Below the pieces are notes generated by a model that saw nothing but the letters and a program-made list of their open reading frames with translations, did no database searches and was not told the DNA's origin. From Solenopsis invicta (Eukaryota; Arthropoda; Insecta; Hymenoptera; Formicidae): DNA of 64,000 nucleotides. Where the stretch lies: NCBI RefSeq assembly GCF_016802725.1, contig NC_052676.1:2311433-2375432 (forward strand), written 5' to 3'. Made by a program: the position numbers and the translations under genes. Below are positions 24,601-37,000 of the stretch, piece after piece; the first letter of the stretch is position 1, and each line of letters starts with the position of its first letter.

Positions 24601-25937
24601 ACATAAATGTGTCGTATAAGATATAACTCATTATTTATTTGTAGCATTTATTGAGGACACTGATACTAAAATTTTAATTCCTATTCCTAGGCTACGGTCC
24701 ACTTAATGCTCTACGAAGCATTCTGATTAATTTATAAAATTATTTATTTAGGTTGATCAATTAAACACTTTAAAGCATTTACAGCATCAAGTGTACCGCA
24801 GCTGTAATATTTAATATTCCTCCATTGTGCACAGGACCTAATAACATACTTTAATATTAAATTTAATTAAAAATTTGTTGTTGTATTTACTGTATTTTAT
24901 ATACAACAAATTTATTATACACATCTTTTTATAATCCTCGATTCATTGTATTTTTTTTCACATACATTTATATCATGACCTTGATTATTATTGTACTTGT
25001 AACAATTTAAGTCGCCAACTGGCGCATCGTGTGTAGTATCTTATACTTGACCGTACGTTTTTAGGGAAAGATCGTAAACGCGGCGGAACATGCTCTGCCA
25101 AACGGCTGGAGTTTACAGAAAAAAGTCTATATAGAAGCGTTTCAGACGCAGAGCAGAAAAAAACCCTTATCAGAAATGGTTGTAATAATTCCTAGTGTGG
25201 CGTTTGAGAAAGAATATGTTACATTCTGGCGACAAGTTTGCGAGAACGCGGGCGCGGTTGTTTTAATCGCGGAGGACTCAGGTATCTCTCATTTCATCAT
25301 CATATAGATTCCGTTAAAGCAAATTTACTTTTGAACTATCAACATACAGGATGTTCGACAACAGGTAGGAAGCAAATTTGAAGAGTGATTCTTAATAATA
25401 AAATAAAACGAAAATTAAGAATAATAAAAGTGCGATTAAAGTGCTTCGTTTTTTTTTATTATAAATATTTAACTAGTCACATAAAATGTGTCTAAAGCAG
25501 GTGAATACTTAGGTATTAAAAAATAAAGCCTGCACCGAAATTTTCTTATTTAAAAAAATTCAAATTTTCTCTTCTATTGCCAAACACCCTGTATATTGAG
25601 ATAAAAAATATGTATATATTCTTTATTTAAAATTTGTAGAAACTAAACACAGTTTCATGCATGTACATTATATACATATATCTCAATTATTGTGATTCAT
25701 AGAAAAGTTTACAAAATTGTGCATTTTTTTTCAGGGGCCATGGAAACGATGGATTTTGACAGTGATAATGCAGTGGTCCTGTCTAATCGGAAATGCCCGT
25801 CGTGGGCACTAAAGAGGGCGACTGAGCTACGAATTCCAATACTAGCTACCACGTGGGTGGTTCAGTGTATAATCGAGGGCAAACTCTGCCCGCGGGACCA
25901 GCATCCGCGTTATAGATATAATTATACGCCAAACTAG
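19204..25937 (+). CDS. Tp53bp1: 53BP1-like DNA-damage mediator (tandem Tudor plus BRCT pair), frame broken by a 19-bp duplication
   Basis: Exons: 19204-21165, 21707-23416, 23953-24268, 25065-25281 and 25735-25937. The N-terminal ~820 residues are acidic and low complexity with many SQ/TQ sites (DTQE, ETQN, ESQD, ETQDP, VTQN), typical ATM/ATR targets. A tandem Tudor module follows (about residues 930-1045: GKNVFAKWSDKNYYPGTV, KYKVDFYDGE), the part of 53BP1 that reads methylated H4K20. Two BRCT repeats end the protein (GMSFIFTC, NHKWIIRCCTE, ATTWVVQCIIEGKLCP). In exon 2 a 19-base unit is repeated at 22178-22196 and 22197-22215; as read, the frame hits TGA at 22226-22228. Discounting one copy, the exons total 4389 bases, exactly 1463 codons with stop. 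This may be an assembly error, an allele or true loss. The family is clear from domain order. Confidence 0.9.
21372..21658. mobile_element. Small inverted-repeat element plus 58-bp duplication in an intron
   Basis: In intron 1 of the coding region, about 55 bases near 21374-21430 are repeated in reverse complement at about 21515-21573 (shared core GCAATGAAATATTTACT against its complement). This makes a MITE of about 200 bp. The right end plus an adjoining (AT)n run is then duplicated in tandem with a unit of about 58 bases (21542-21600 and 21600-21658). No coding capacity. Confidence 0.75.
25345..25593. mobile_element. MITE with TACAGGRTGTT terminal inverted repeats
   Basis: It starts TACAGGATGTTCGACAA and ends with the reverse complement of TACAGGGTGTTTGGCAA, and is about 249 bp long. 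It lies inside the last intron of the 53BP1-like gene, flanked by TA, as expected for a Tc1/mariner-type non-autonomous copy. No transposase frame. A similar single end (TACAGGATGTTTGGCAGC) occurs near 40932 in a CDC6 intron. Confidence 0.75.
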
Positions 25938-28311
25938 GGGAGCTTTCGTTAATTAGAAAGCCATTGTTTTTACAATCGTGAGTACGTCGCCTACGATCAG
26001 TGTTGTTACTGAAATATAGAGTATATATTTTATTTTGTTTTTCAAACTTTCCCATTTTTTGGCCTTTTACGTTGTCTTGCATAAGGCGTAAGAGAGAAGA
26101 ATAATTTTATAATCGTGAATCTCGAAATTTTTAATTTTATTGTTTTTTTTCTAACATTTTTAATATACTAGCATTATGTAACGTGTCGACACGTTTCTAT
26201 CATATTTTCCGATAAATCTTCGAGTTATCTTTCTTCCTTTACGTCTGTACATTTGATGTAATGACTGATGTTCGAATTCACGCATTTTGATGAGGCGATT
26301 TATCTTCGCGTGGTCGCTACATGTAAGCAATTATCTTTCTCCACGAATTTTCGATTTAAAACAATAAGCTTTTTTTAGGCAGGGTTAGGTCTACAATATG
26401 TGGAGTAAGCTTGGCGTAAGAAGTAGGTGTAAAACTACGTATTTCCGGTGTAAAGAGCTGGAGTAAGGTTATCAACGAATAAATTCATTTTATTTTTTAC
26501 TCCAATTTCAGTCTTCACTCTTACTTCATATATTGTAAACGGCTTACATGTTGCTTCTTGCGTGAAGACACGTATATAGTGATTTATACTTTTGTAAGAT
26601 TTTATATAAAAATGGACGTGTGCGGGTACCGTCAATATTAAACATGGACGTGAATCGTTATCATATGTAAAGTGGTATCTTCAAGAGATCGTACATTTTT
26701 TACGATAATTCGATCATGATCGTATCGCGACGAATCGCGCTTATACCTCGATCAGAAATGCGGTATTAATTTCAGTCAACGCGGCCAAAGAAACGACGAG
26801 ATTTCATATCAGTAAAATAATTTTTACTCCTTTTCCTTCCTATCGATTTTTTAATAAACGGGCACATCTACTGTAATCGTCTGTCATCATAGATCTATAA
26901 CCGATTGTAACATTGAGGTACCTGTTTTCTCATCATGTAGAATTACATCAGAAGTCGGAAACAACGTGATTTTTTTTTCCTTACATTCTGGATTAATAAA
27001 TTCGAGATAAATTAATTTTTTCGCACTTATTCGATATATTTGCTTTTTTTGGAAATATACAAAATATTTTTGCATGCAATAAACAAATTGTACATGAAAA
27101 TACGAATTTATTTCAATGTAGAATCAGCGTACCAGTCACTGAATGATAAATAACAGTTTTAGAAAGATATTAAAATAACAAGACTCGAAATGATTTACAA
27201 ATTAGTTGATAGTTGATTTTAGATCTGATTTGTACAATTTTTATATTTGATTAAATTTTTTTTACTTGAAAATGTAATTTATTAAGTTGTTTTAATTTAT
27301 ACATTGACTGATTCAATTTCTTACTCATTGATTGGCGCATTGATTCTATATACAAAGTTCACACAGTTTCCAGCTTTTGATCTGTCATAATTCGTTACGT
27401 ACAAGGGAGAAAATAAGAGCCTTAAAAGAATATTTTTATGAAAGACAAAGAATAAGTACCTTGATGGACGACAACGCGATTGACGTTAATGTAATACAAT
27501 TGGCAAAAATTCAAGTTTTGATTAAATTACTGAGTAGATGTATGCTTTTGTACGTGCGTATGTGCGCAAAGACGCAATGTATATAAGTAAATATATATTA
27601 TACAAATTTTATTATTATATATATTATAGCTATATTATGTACAATAATGACCAGGGATAAAATATAATGACATATTTTGGCAAATGTGCTTTGTTTTTCT
27701 TTCGCTTCTTCCAATCTTTCAACATTTTTTTTTTGTTTTTATAAAAGTACATCCCTCTACTTATAACGGAAATACGTTTCGAATTGATTATAAGTCGAAC
27801 AGCATTTATATTTCATATAAATAAAATATTTATGCAAAATAATAATTTTATTACTAAAAGCAATTATATTTTCATTTAAGAAAAGGCTAATTCTTAATAT
27901 GATATTATAAAATTAATATTTACCTTAAACACAGATTAACATGTGATTAAATAAAATACTATTTTTTCAAAACAACTCTTAATGTAACATTTAGTATTAT
28001 AAAATTAATATTTTAATTTTAAAATCACCGATTAATGAGTGTTTAATATAAACATAAACATATAAATTATCATACAACATATTATATATATAAATTATCT
28101 ACTAGTTAATTTTTAGTCAATTACATGTCAGTTATAAATAAATTTAATCGAAGTAGTCATAAGTAGAGGGATAGTTATAACAATGATCACAAATTGGTAC
28201 GATCCGTAAAATTCAATAATTTAGTAGTTCGATGTACAGATCGCACCATCTACTGTACATACATTTATTGCCTTGTCTCGCTCAAATTTTAAGAGCGACC
28301 GGAGTCCCTCC
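25938..28311. other. Convergent 3' region between the 53BP1-like gene and Syx18
   Basis: AT-rich 3' UTRs and spacer of two convergent genes. A 69-codon open frame at 27377-27586 has no recognised family. A dispersed repeat of about 200 bases (about 27140-27345) has a diverged partner near 33645-33840. Confidence 0.45.
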
Positions 28312-29301
28312 TTATGGATTATACCAATCGAGGAACAACAACGAGAACGACATCACCAGAAGGAAGAAAAGGATCCACACCCTGAGACCGGCGTTTCTCT
28401 GGATCGCCTGTCGGATCTGCTCGTTCGCCTCCTTTACGTTCTCTGTCGATCCGACCACCGTCGTCATCAGCCTGTCCAGATCTTTGTCCTGATCCAAGAC
28501 CTTCTCCGTGAAGATCTCCTGAAGCTCGGCGATGTGGACCACCTTGCTCTCAATCTGTTTGACTTCCTCTGTCATGGTGTTCAGCTCATTGTAGAGCTGC
28601 TCGTTCTCCGACTCGAACATCTGAATGTCCTCCGCCGACGGCTCCTCCTCGTATGTCAGTGTATTGACATCGCCATTGAGCTCTTGAATCTTCAGCGGGC
28701 TCGAGTCACTCGAACCGTCTCTAATCTCGTGATCTATCTCTGCAATTCTCTCTACCGCGTTTAACGCTGATTTCCTGACCACTGTCGCAGACGATGAGTG
28801 TTCAATGGATCCGGGATCTGACTGCAGCCTGGCGATCTTTCGCAACTCCATGGCCCTCTTCACGCGCATCGCCTTCTGCTCCGAGTATATCTTGCAGACG
28901 TTCTTCAGGTAGTCCTCTATCAGCAGCAGCATAATCTCGCGGTGTTCGATGTTCTGCTGGCTGATCTCCGTGGACGTGGCAACCTCCCGCTTCAAGTCCT
29001 TGACCAGCTGCGAGCAGGTGCTCATTATTCGCTGCGCGCCCAGGTCGATCTCGTCGCGCTCCGCGTCTGTCATGTGCGGCGCAGTGGACAGATAGTTGGA
29101 AAAGTTGAGGTAGGCCTTCCGGTTCTCCAGCAGGAACTCGCGCAGCTTGGAGATCTGCCCGACCACCGCGTGCGCCTTGACGCAGAAGGTGCTCTTGTCT
29201 CTGGCCTGCCTGCGGGAAGGCTGGCTGTCCGTCGTGCCGAGATCCTTGTTGCGCAGATTCACCGCCTTCACGCTGGCTTTGAACAACGCACTCACGTCCA
29301 T
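28312..29301 (-). CDS. Syx18: Syntaxin-18, ER Qa-SNARE
   Basis: Single-exon frame of 329 residues. The ATG at 29301 is the first in-frame ATG and gives MDVSALFKASVKAVNLRNKDLG, matching the conserved start of the family. The N-terminal Ufe1/syntaxin-18 domain covers about residues 1-100 (KLREFLLENRKAYLNFSNYLS, MTDAERDEIDLGAQ), then ENVCKIYSEQKAMRVKR-type sequence. The SNARE motif is at about residues 215-300 (ETEEVKQIESKVVHIAELQEIFTEKVL). The C-terminal anchor is VWILFFLLVMSFSLLFLDWY. Syntaxin-18 sits in the ER membrane and pairs with BNIP1, USE1 and SEC22 for Golgi-to-ER retrograde fusion. Most animal orthologues are multi-exon, so the absence of introns in the coding part deserves a note, but the frame is intact. 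Confidence 0.96.
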   Translation of the reverse strand: MDVSALFKASVKAVNLRNKDLGTTDSQPSRRQARDKSTFCVKAHAVVGQISKLREFLLENRKAYLNFSNYLSTAPHMTDAERDEIDLGAQRIMSTCSQLVKDLKREVATSTEISQQNIEHREIMLLLIEDYLKNVCKIYSEQKAMRVKRAMELRKIARLQSDPGSIEHSSSATVVRKSALNAVERIAEIDHEIRDGSSDSSPLKIQELNGDVNTLTYEEEPSAEDIQMFESENEQLYNELNTMTEEVKQIESKVVHIAELQEIFTEKVLDQDKDLDRLMTTVVGSTENVKEANEQIRQAIQRNAGLRVWILFFLLVMSFSLLFLDWYNP

Positions 29302-31071
29302 CCCGGCAACCTTGGATTTATCGGAGGCAGCTCGTCCAGGCTTCTCCTCCCCAGCGTGAATGTAATGTTGCAACGTTGCGACAATGTTGCTGTAGTTTTT
29401 ATGCTATACTAGCGGGTAAACAAAGAAAATAAATTTTAATAAATATAATAAAAAGATGTAAAATAAATTTAATAATAATAAATGGTCATTAGTGATGATA
29501 GGAACGTATATATTTAAAATATGCATGGTGCAACGATTCTGTAAACAGCCAGATGTGCTCGAAGTATTAACCACAGAGTCATATTGGTTAATCCTGGAGT
29601 GCTGCTGTGAATGAACTTTTACTAGAATGTTGATTTCAGTTTGGTACAGTTTTTATAATTAAAATTTTGAATAATAGCTTAAAATAATATTTAACAAGGT
29701 TTTCTTTACACTAAAACTTGTGTTAATTCAGTATTCTGATCACCTGTAACCAACTCTGGAGCAGAAGAAAGAGTTAAAAACCATTCTTAATCATACGAGT
29801 GAATTTTCACCAAGAGTAGTGTTAATATATGAAAAATAAGAGCAGCATTTCAAGATTAAAAGCCCCAAAAATGAGGTCGAAATGTATTAGAACGGAAATA
29901 TTCGCTTTTGCGACTTACCTTACTCTCTCTCTGTCAACTCATTTATTGTGTTTATAAATTCGCTGATTATATGAGGTGCGTCAACGCGCATGATATCATT
30001 TGTAATTATGCAGTACAGTAATGCCTCTGCATTTCCTTAACGAATGACTTAGTAAAATAGCGAATGGATATAATCGCCAGTCTTGTAAATACTTATCATG
30101 CATTGAACTGCTGGAAGCGAATCGAAATGAGGTTATGTATAGGTTATGAGCATGTACCCTTTAAACATGTGAAGAGCGTAAGAACAATGTAATTTCGGTT
30201 AAAATAAAAATTAACATATATATCTTTGTCTCATAATTTAAGAAAAAAAATTATTCTTGATTTTATATTTGATATTTTAAAAATAGTTTTTATAAACATA
30301 TTTTTATAATTATTTTATATAGTTTATAACTATATATTACAAAAGGGATAATTACATACCTTTTGCAATAATTTTAATGTTACATAAGTAGGTAATGCAT
30401 ACATCAATATATATTTTTCTATTATCAGTAGATAGTACACTGCCATTTATTATTGAAAAGCATTTTTTTTCTAATCTTAAAGATATTAACTTATTAATAT
30501 TTTTTATAAAATTAAAAAATATATCTATATAAAACAATACTTTGTTTTACATAAATTTAATTTACAAATAATATAAAATTTATTTAATGATCTAAGCTCT
30601 AATTATTTTGTTACCTATAAGGGAATCTAATTTTTTAAGAATTAATTACTACTCTAAATAACAAAATAATTAGTTTAGATCATCAAATAAATTTAATATC
30701 TTATTTTGTAAATTCAGTTTACATGAGATAAAGAATTATTATTTTTATAGATATCTTTTTAATTTTAGAAAAATAGAAAAAAATAATAAGTTAATATTTT
30801 TAAGTTTAGAAAAAAGTTAATTTGTTTTAAAAACATCTAGTGGAAGTTAAAACTCGTTTAAAATTAACGAAGTTAAATTAAAAGCTACTAATTTTTTTAA
30901 CTTTATAACTAGTTACTATACTTAATCCTAGAACTCAATAATATTATGAAATAATCATTATACTTATGAAAAGCACGATTAGTGACAGTGATAATACCTT
31001 CATTGTTAATTATAAATTATTTTTTATTAGACTAGTTTAGAATTTATTACATTAAAGTAAACGCGTGCGAA
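29302..31071. other. Intergenic between Syx18 (5') and Malsu1 (3')
   Basis: Presumed promoter of Syx18 at the left and 3' UTR of Malsu1 at the right. The main structure seen is an AT-rich inverted repeat at 30460-30815. No coding exons. Confidence 0.45.
30460..30815. repeat. AT-rich inverted repeat, arms about 150-170 bp
   Basis: The left segment (about 30465-30615; it includes GATATTAACTTATTAAT and ATAAAATTTATTTAATGATC) is found in reverse complement at about 30660-30815. The spacer is about 40 bases around 30615-30655. It is probably a MITE, related to the AT-rich family seen near 42420 and 57830. Confidence 0.7.
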
Positions 31072-34000
31072 TCATCGATTGGTTGCATTAGTGTCATCGG
31101 CTGGTTGAAGATCAGCCAAGAAATCATTGTATTGATCCATAATGTTGAGATTCTCGGATTCAGTGGTCTTATCGTCGTATTGCGATCCGACTGTCCATAG
31201 AGTCTCCAAATCGTAATGCTCTCTGGCAGACTGCGACATGATGTGCAGAACGATGTTTCCTGTAATATAAACCGAGCATAATTTTGAAGACTGTTATATA
31301 AATACAATTACAATTTTGTTGAACGATTTTTATAAATTGTTCTAATAAATTCATAATCTATAGTTATTAACGTATTCACTGTTCATACACACAGCCACTT
31401 TAATTCTCTATGATATAATTAAAGGAGTTTATAATATGTACACGGAATGATTATAGAATGATATGCAGATATAATTATTTGTTAACACTCTAACGAATAA
31501 ATCTAAGATATAGAATAGAATACGAAAAGAATATTAATATCAAATTATTACATTACACTATAAAAATTGTTTTATAATCGTAAAAGCAAAAATTTATATT
31601 CCTACTTATATAAAATGTAAACTTCTTTAAAAAATTTTATAATCTTAAATTTGAGCAGAATACTTTTTTTAATATTTTTATTGCAACATAATAAGTTATC
31701 TCAGATCTGAAGCCACTCCATCTAGAAAGAAAAGCATTACCACCATTAGACAATCGTTTCTGTATCATGCAATTTCTGCTAAATAAATTTTTGTTATTTA
31801 TTCTCATAGTTTCCTTGTTACTTATTCTAATAGCTTCAAAGATATTCAAAGTAGTACCCTGCCAGTAGTGTAATTTTTGTACTTACAACTCGTGCAATGA
31901 ATGTAGATATTATCGCACGACATGTGCAAGAATATTTATAAGACTCAACTTATAAATAATTTGTGTGTAATTATTACCAAAGTATTCCCATCGAACGTAT
32001 ATCTCTATAAATAGTGTTAAACGTATAGACATTCGAGTAATCTACGGTGTCGACTTAAGCTCAACACGTCTGAATCTACCAGGATCTCTTCGCCAAAAAT
32101 ATCCAGGTGTGTTTCCATGCTGTTTAATGCTAGCTTCTCGTCAAATTTATAAGTAAGAATTAGAAAATGCGATTTTACATAAGAGAGAAACAAGAAATTA
32201 AATATCTTTTACACTAATAAGAGGATTGTGAAATTTTACACAGATATTCAAACGTAGTAATAGAACAATGCACGAAATTTTTATATATTTGGTAATACTT
32301 TAAAATGTGAATGATATAGATACATCCTTAAAAAAATATCCTAACTCCTTCCATTTTTAAAAGCAACAGCCTCAATTGATTGTGTTTTCTAATTTATCCA
32401 GAACAATGAACTTCGTAGTGTTCGCGTTTATCCTGATCTGTTGCCATGTCTGGGCAATTGAAAATATTACGAGAAAGAATAACTGTAAGTAATATCCTGC
32501 AAATTTTGTATTTCTTCCCGCCTAATATTTTTTCCTGAGATAAAGCATCTCTCCAGAAATATTATTTCTACAATTATATCACACACAACTATTTCTGCCT
32601 GTTTTTGAGATAAAACTATTTAAAAAGCTGAAAACTATACGTGTGCAAAATATCATCTACATGTACACAAAATTTTAATTATAATCAGAATTTGATACTT
32701 AGCGATGTTCCCTTCTAAGTTAGTTTTAGATACTTCAATAAAACTGTTTTTTTCGTGTGTGATTCTAGAATATTGCGTACTTTATATTTTTTCAACTTTG
32801 TAAGTTTTTTAAATGATAGTGTTTCTTCCAGCAATATTGTATTATCTTATAGTACTGAATATTTATTAACATTTTTTTCAAAGTTTTTACATACATTATT
32901 TCCATTGGTTTTACATACCGTTGATTAACGGTGGTGTTCATACTTCCAAGGAAAACACAAATATAATTTTGAATTTCAAATATTTCGAACGATAAATATT
33001 AAAAAGAAATTAATAGGATGTTTCTAATTTCCATAACAGTAATTAAAAACGGTAGTTTAACGAATTCAAAATATAATTAAAATTCAGATACTAGTAGTTT
33101 TAGTTTAAAACTTCATTTAAAAATTAAAATTTATTATAAATTGTAATTTCATAGTAATAAAAACTTTTTATAACTAACTTTTTTTCTGCATTTTTTTTTT
33201 ACAAAAAATTCAAAACTAGTGTATATTCAGCATTGAATTATATATCAAGCGAATGTTTGATTTTAGTTGGACAAGCCAATAAACCATCTGTTACGCACAG
33301 TTCAGTTATTATGACCAATTTCCTTGAACGACTTAGGCCCATTTTACGAACCGGAAACAGTACACTCGGAATTCCGATTATTGATCCGTTTACTGCAAAA
33401 TATATGTTTTTCAATTTTAACGATACTGGAAATATAGAGTACGTGTCAGTTTGATTTTTGAAGTAACACATTGACTGTTAACGCAAATATATTCTTCTCC
33501 CTAGGCGAATATCGTCATGATTACAAATTTTTTCTCAACTTTATTTTATTGTCTTTCAAACTGTTGCGATATATTATCGCTGTGATATATTATATGCACC
33601 TAAATAGAAGTATATAGGGACATTGCACTAGTCGCTAAAGACATTGCAGTAAATGACTATTTAAGGAAAATATTAAAATAAGATTTTTAAATGATAAACT
33701 GCAAATTAATTGATATTGTTTATATCTAATCTTCATGAAGGTTTTATTAAAATTAAAAAAAATTAATTGCATTGAGTTATTTTTGTTTACTCATTGACTG
33801 GTCCAATTTCTTATTTGTTCATTGGCTATATGTCTTAATTTTACGTGTATCACATTACGTATGATTATGACAGTCAACGTATTACAGACGATATTACTTA
33901 TTAGACATCATAAAGAAAACTGTTTAATGATGACTGGTAATTTCTTGTTTTTTTCGTCATACCCTCAGACTCGAAACGCATTTGTCAAATGTTAAAGTAG

Positions 34001-37000
34001 ATGGATTGTCCTTATACGAAATTATTAACGATGACTGTAACTTATTTGATATGGAAGCCGAAATTGATTTGTGTTGGCAAGTGATTAATGTGAATACAAG
34101 TTGTCACATGAATGGCAACGCCTTCGGCTACGATGTTGATGGAAATGGAGATGTAACGTGAGTATTTGTTTCTTTTTAAAACAATGTAATTATTGACGTA
34201 ATTTCAAGAATAAGTTCGTGATTTTTTTCAATATTTTTAGTACGCAAAACCTTTTTCTTCCTTATCTCGCTGTCGAGTGTTATGTTTTATTTATTCACCA
34301 ATAAAATACAAGGAATTCAATCTAAACTTTAGTAAAATTATATCAGCATCAATCATTATCAAAATTTCATCAGGATTGAATAGTAATTAATTAAAAAGTT
34401 AATAACTTTTGAACTTAATTTAATCAATATTCAAATTTAACTAGTTTTTAAAATGCAAACTTTAACTTATTAACTTTAGTTTATGAGTTATTAAATTTAT
34501 TTGCTGATTCATGTTACTCTGTTAGTCAGAATCTAATTTTAAAAAATTACGAAATTCTAATTTAATATACATAAAGCTTTTAAAAATTGATGTTTAATTT
34601 AATTTGTGTTGATTTAATCTTAATGCAGCTTTTGAGTTATTTTTCTGTTTATGAAACTTTTAACGTAATTAAATTAACTTTATAACTTATTACTTAATTT
34701 AGTTTAAAAAAATATTAACTTTAAATGAATTTTAGAAAAATATTAAATTTACACATTATACCATAATTATATTATTTACTGTAAAATAGCACGTTTACAA
34801 TGTATCTTTTGTCTTGAATTTATTACCTAGATTAGGTATCTCCTTTGAGACATGTTTCCCTTCCACATTTCTCTGAAATATTTTATCGCTTCACGTGACA
34901 GTGCGAATGTGATAACATTGTACAATATGCAAGCTGAAAATAACACTATTTAAACACAACTATAAAGAGTACTAATACTATTTCCCAAATTATATTCCCA
35001 ATTTGAAATATACATGTGAAGAAAGAGCTCGAATGACTGATGATGAATTAACTGGTTTTTTATTCTGGCATTTTTGCGATTTTATTAGATGATTGTCAAA
35101 TATTACTTGTTTATAATTAAGTTCAAAATTGCTATAGATCATATCTCTTTCATTTTTTTCAAAATAAAAATTTGAAATTACAGAGAATTAAAAATTTTAG
35201 ATATATATGTATGTATTAAATTTTCAGAATAGCCATAAAAAACTACAGATTTCAAAGTAAAATTTGTATGGAACTGTATCAGGGCCATATCCAAATTATA
35301 TCAATGTCAACGAATATGACTATGACAGAATTTGATGTAAGTACCTAGATAACGAAATTTTAGACAGAAACGTTTAGAACAGAACATTAGATGTCTTAAA
35401 AATGTTTTGAAATGTTTTGATAAAAATATTAAAATAACGGTATAAATAACGAAAAAATATATAGTTTGTATAAAGAGAAAAAAATTAACTGTAATTGAAA
35501 AATCAGTTAACTTGATCGTGTTTTCGTAAAAAGTGATTTAATTTTTTCCATGTCTTAAGAAGTTCAAAAAATTATAACAAATATACAGCTGAAATTATTG
35601 GAGTTAGATATTTTTAACGACGACTCAATAAAAACTAATTCAAGTTATTCTTATCACATTCATAGCATAGCTTACTCATTCCTCAATCAGCTTGATTGTA
35701 CAGAATGTAATAATTCTAATTAAATTCGAATTGTTCTCTGTTACTGATTATTTTCTGTTTTCCTTAATATTAACAAATTTTTCTTTTCTATTATTCGCAG
35801 TTTCATGTAACAGGCCTCTTTAATAATGATAAACAATCTACAGAGTTCAGCAGGACAATCTCCGAAATGGTGCCTAAAGTGATCAATACTGATCAAACGT
35901 TTGTGGATAATATTAATAATTACACCATGCAGATTATAAATGAATATCTGTCCACTACTTCGTTTACGGATCTATTAAACTTCATAGAATAAGTGTGTAC
36001 TATCTTTTTGTCATGTCCTTGCCACACTATCGTTCGATTAGTCATTTCTATAATCAAGATTCCAATCAATTGAACGATACATATGTATGCACAGAAAAAA
36101 CGTTAACGGCAAATTAAAACTAATATATTCTGTTCACAATCATTGTTTCATATATAAGCATAAAATTATATTCTTTCTTATACATGAAACAATAATAATT
36201 TCGTTTATATAAAACTTAATCTTCTTTAAAGAATTTGATAATTCTTTAAAGAAGATTCAGTTTTATATAAATAAAATTACTGTTGTTTCTTAAATTTATA
36301 TAAATATTGTCGATCTTAATTTCAGCAGCATATTTAAAATTTTTATTTTAATATTGTAACAGTCATCTAAAGAGCATAGTACAATTGTTTTGATAATAAT
36401 ATTTAAAAATTCTGATTCTTTGAAAAAATATTGTTATTGTCCATTTGATATTTTTCTGGTCAATTTGTAAAAATTATTGTGAATATATTTTTTCTTAATA
36501 AAACTATACACAATTTCAAGTAGATAAGCCATGTGTTCTGTTTAACACTATATAATCTTATTCCAATGTTTAACATTTCGCGCAAAAATAAAAATATTAT
36601 AGAATCAAGAATGTTCTTTTTTTCTGTATGGTAATGTACTTTAAGAGCGTTTGTTGGTAATATCATCAAGAATAAGAAATTCTTAACAAAACTCGTTTTG
36701 TGAACTAAATTTATTTCTGTGATGTATCAATAAAACTAGCACCGATATATCCATAAGTAGGAAAAAACTATTTTTACTTTTATACTAAAAGGTTCCCGTT
36801 TAAGATTCCTATACTAATATTAAAAATAATCATATCATCTTTCCATAACATAATTAAGATTAGATCTTTAATTCAATTATTTCTAATTTAGAAAATTACC
36901 TAGATCCAGAGCCATCCAATCCTTTGAATTCTCTCCCTCGATTTTAGGTATCTGCTCGGTCTGATGCCTTTTCAGTTTGTAAACCTTGCGTACGAAGGTG

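Noticed and set aside
27377..27586. 69-codon forward frame with charged composition
   Set aside because: No family recognised, and it lies in the convergent 3' region; no acceptor and donor pair joins it to a gene.
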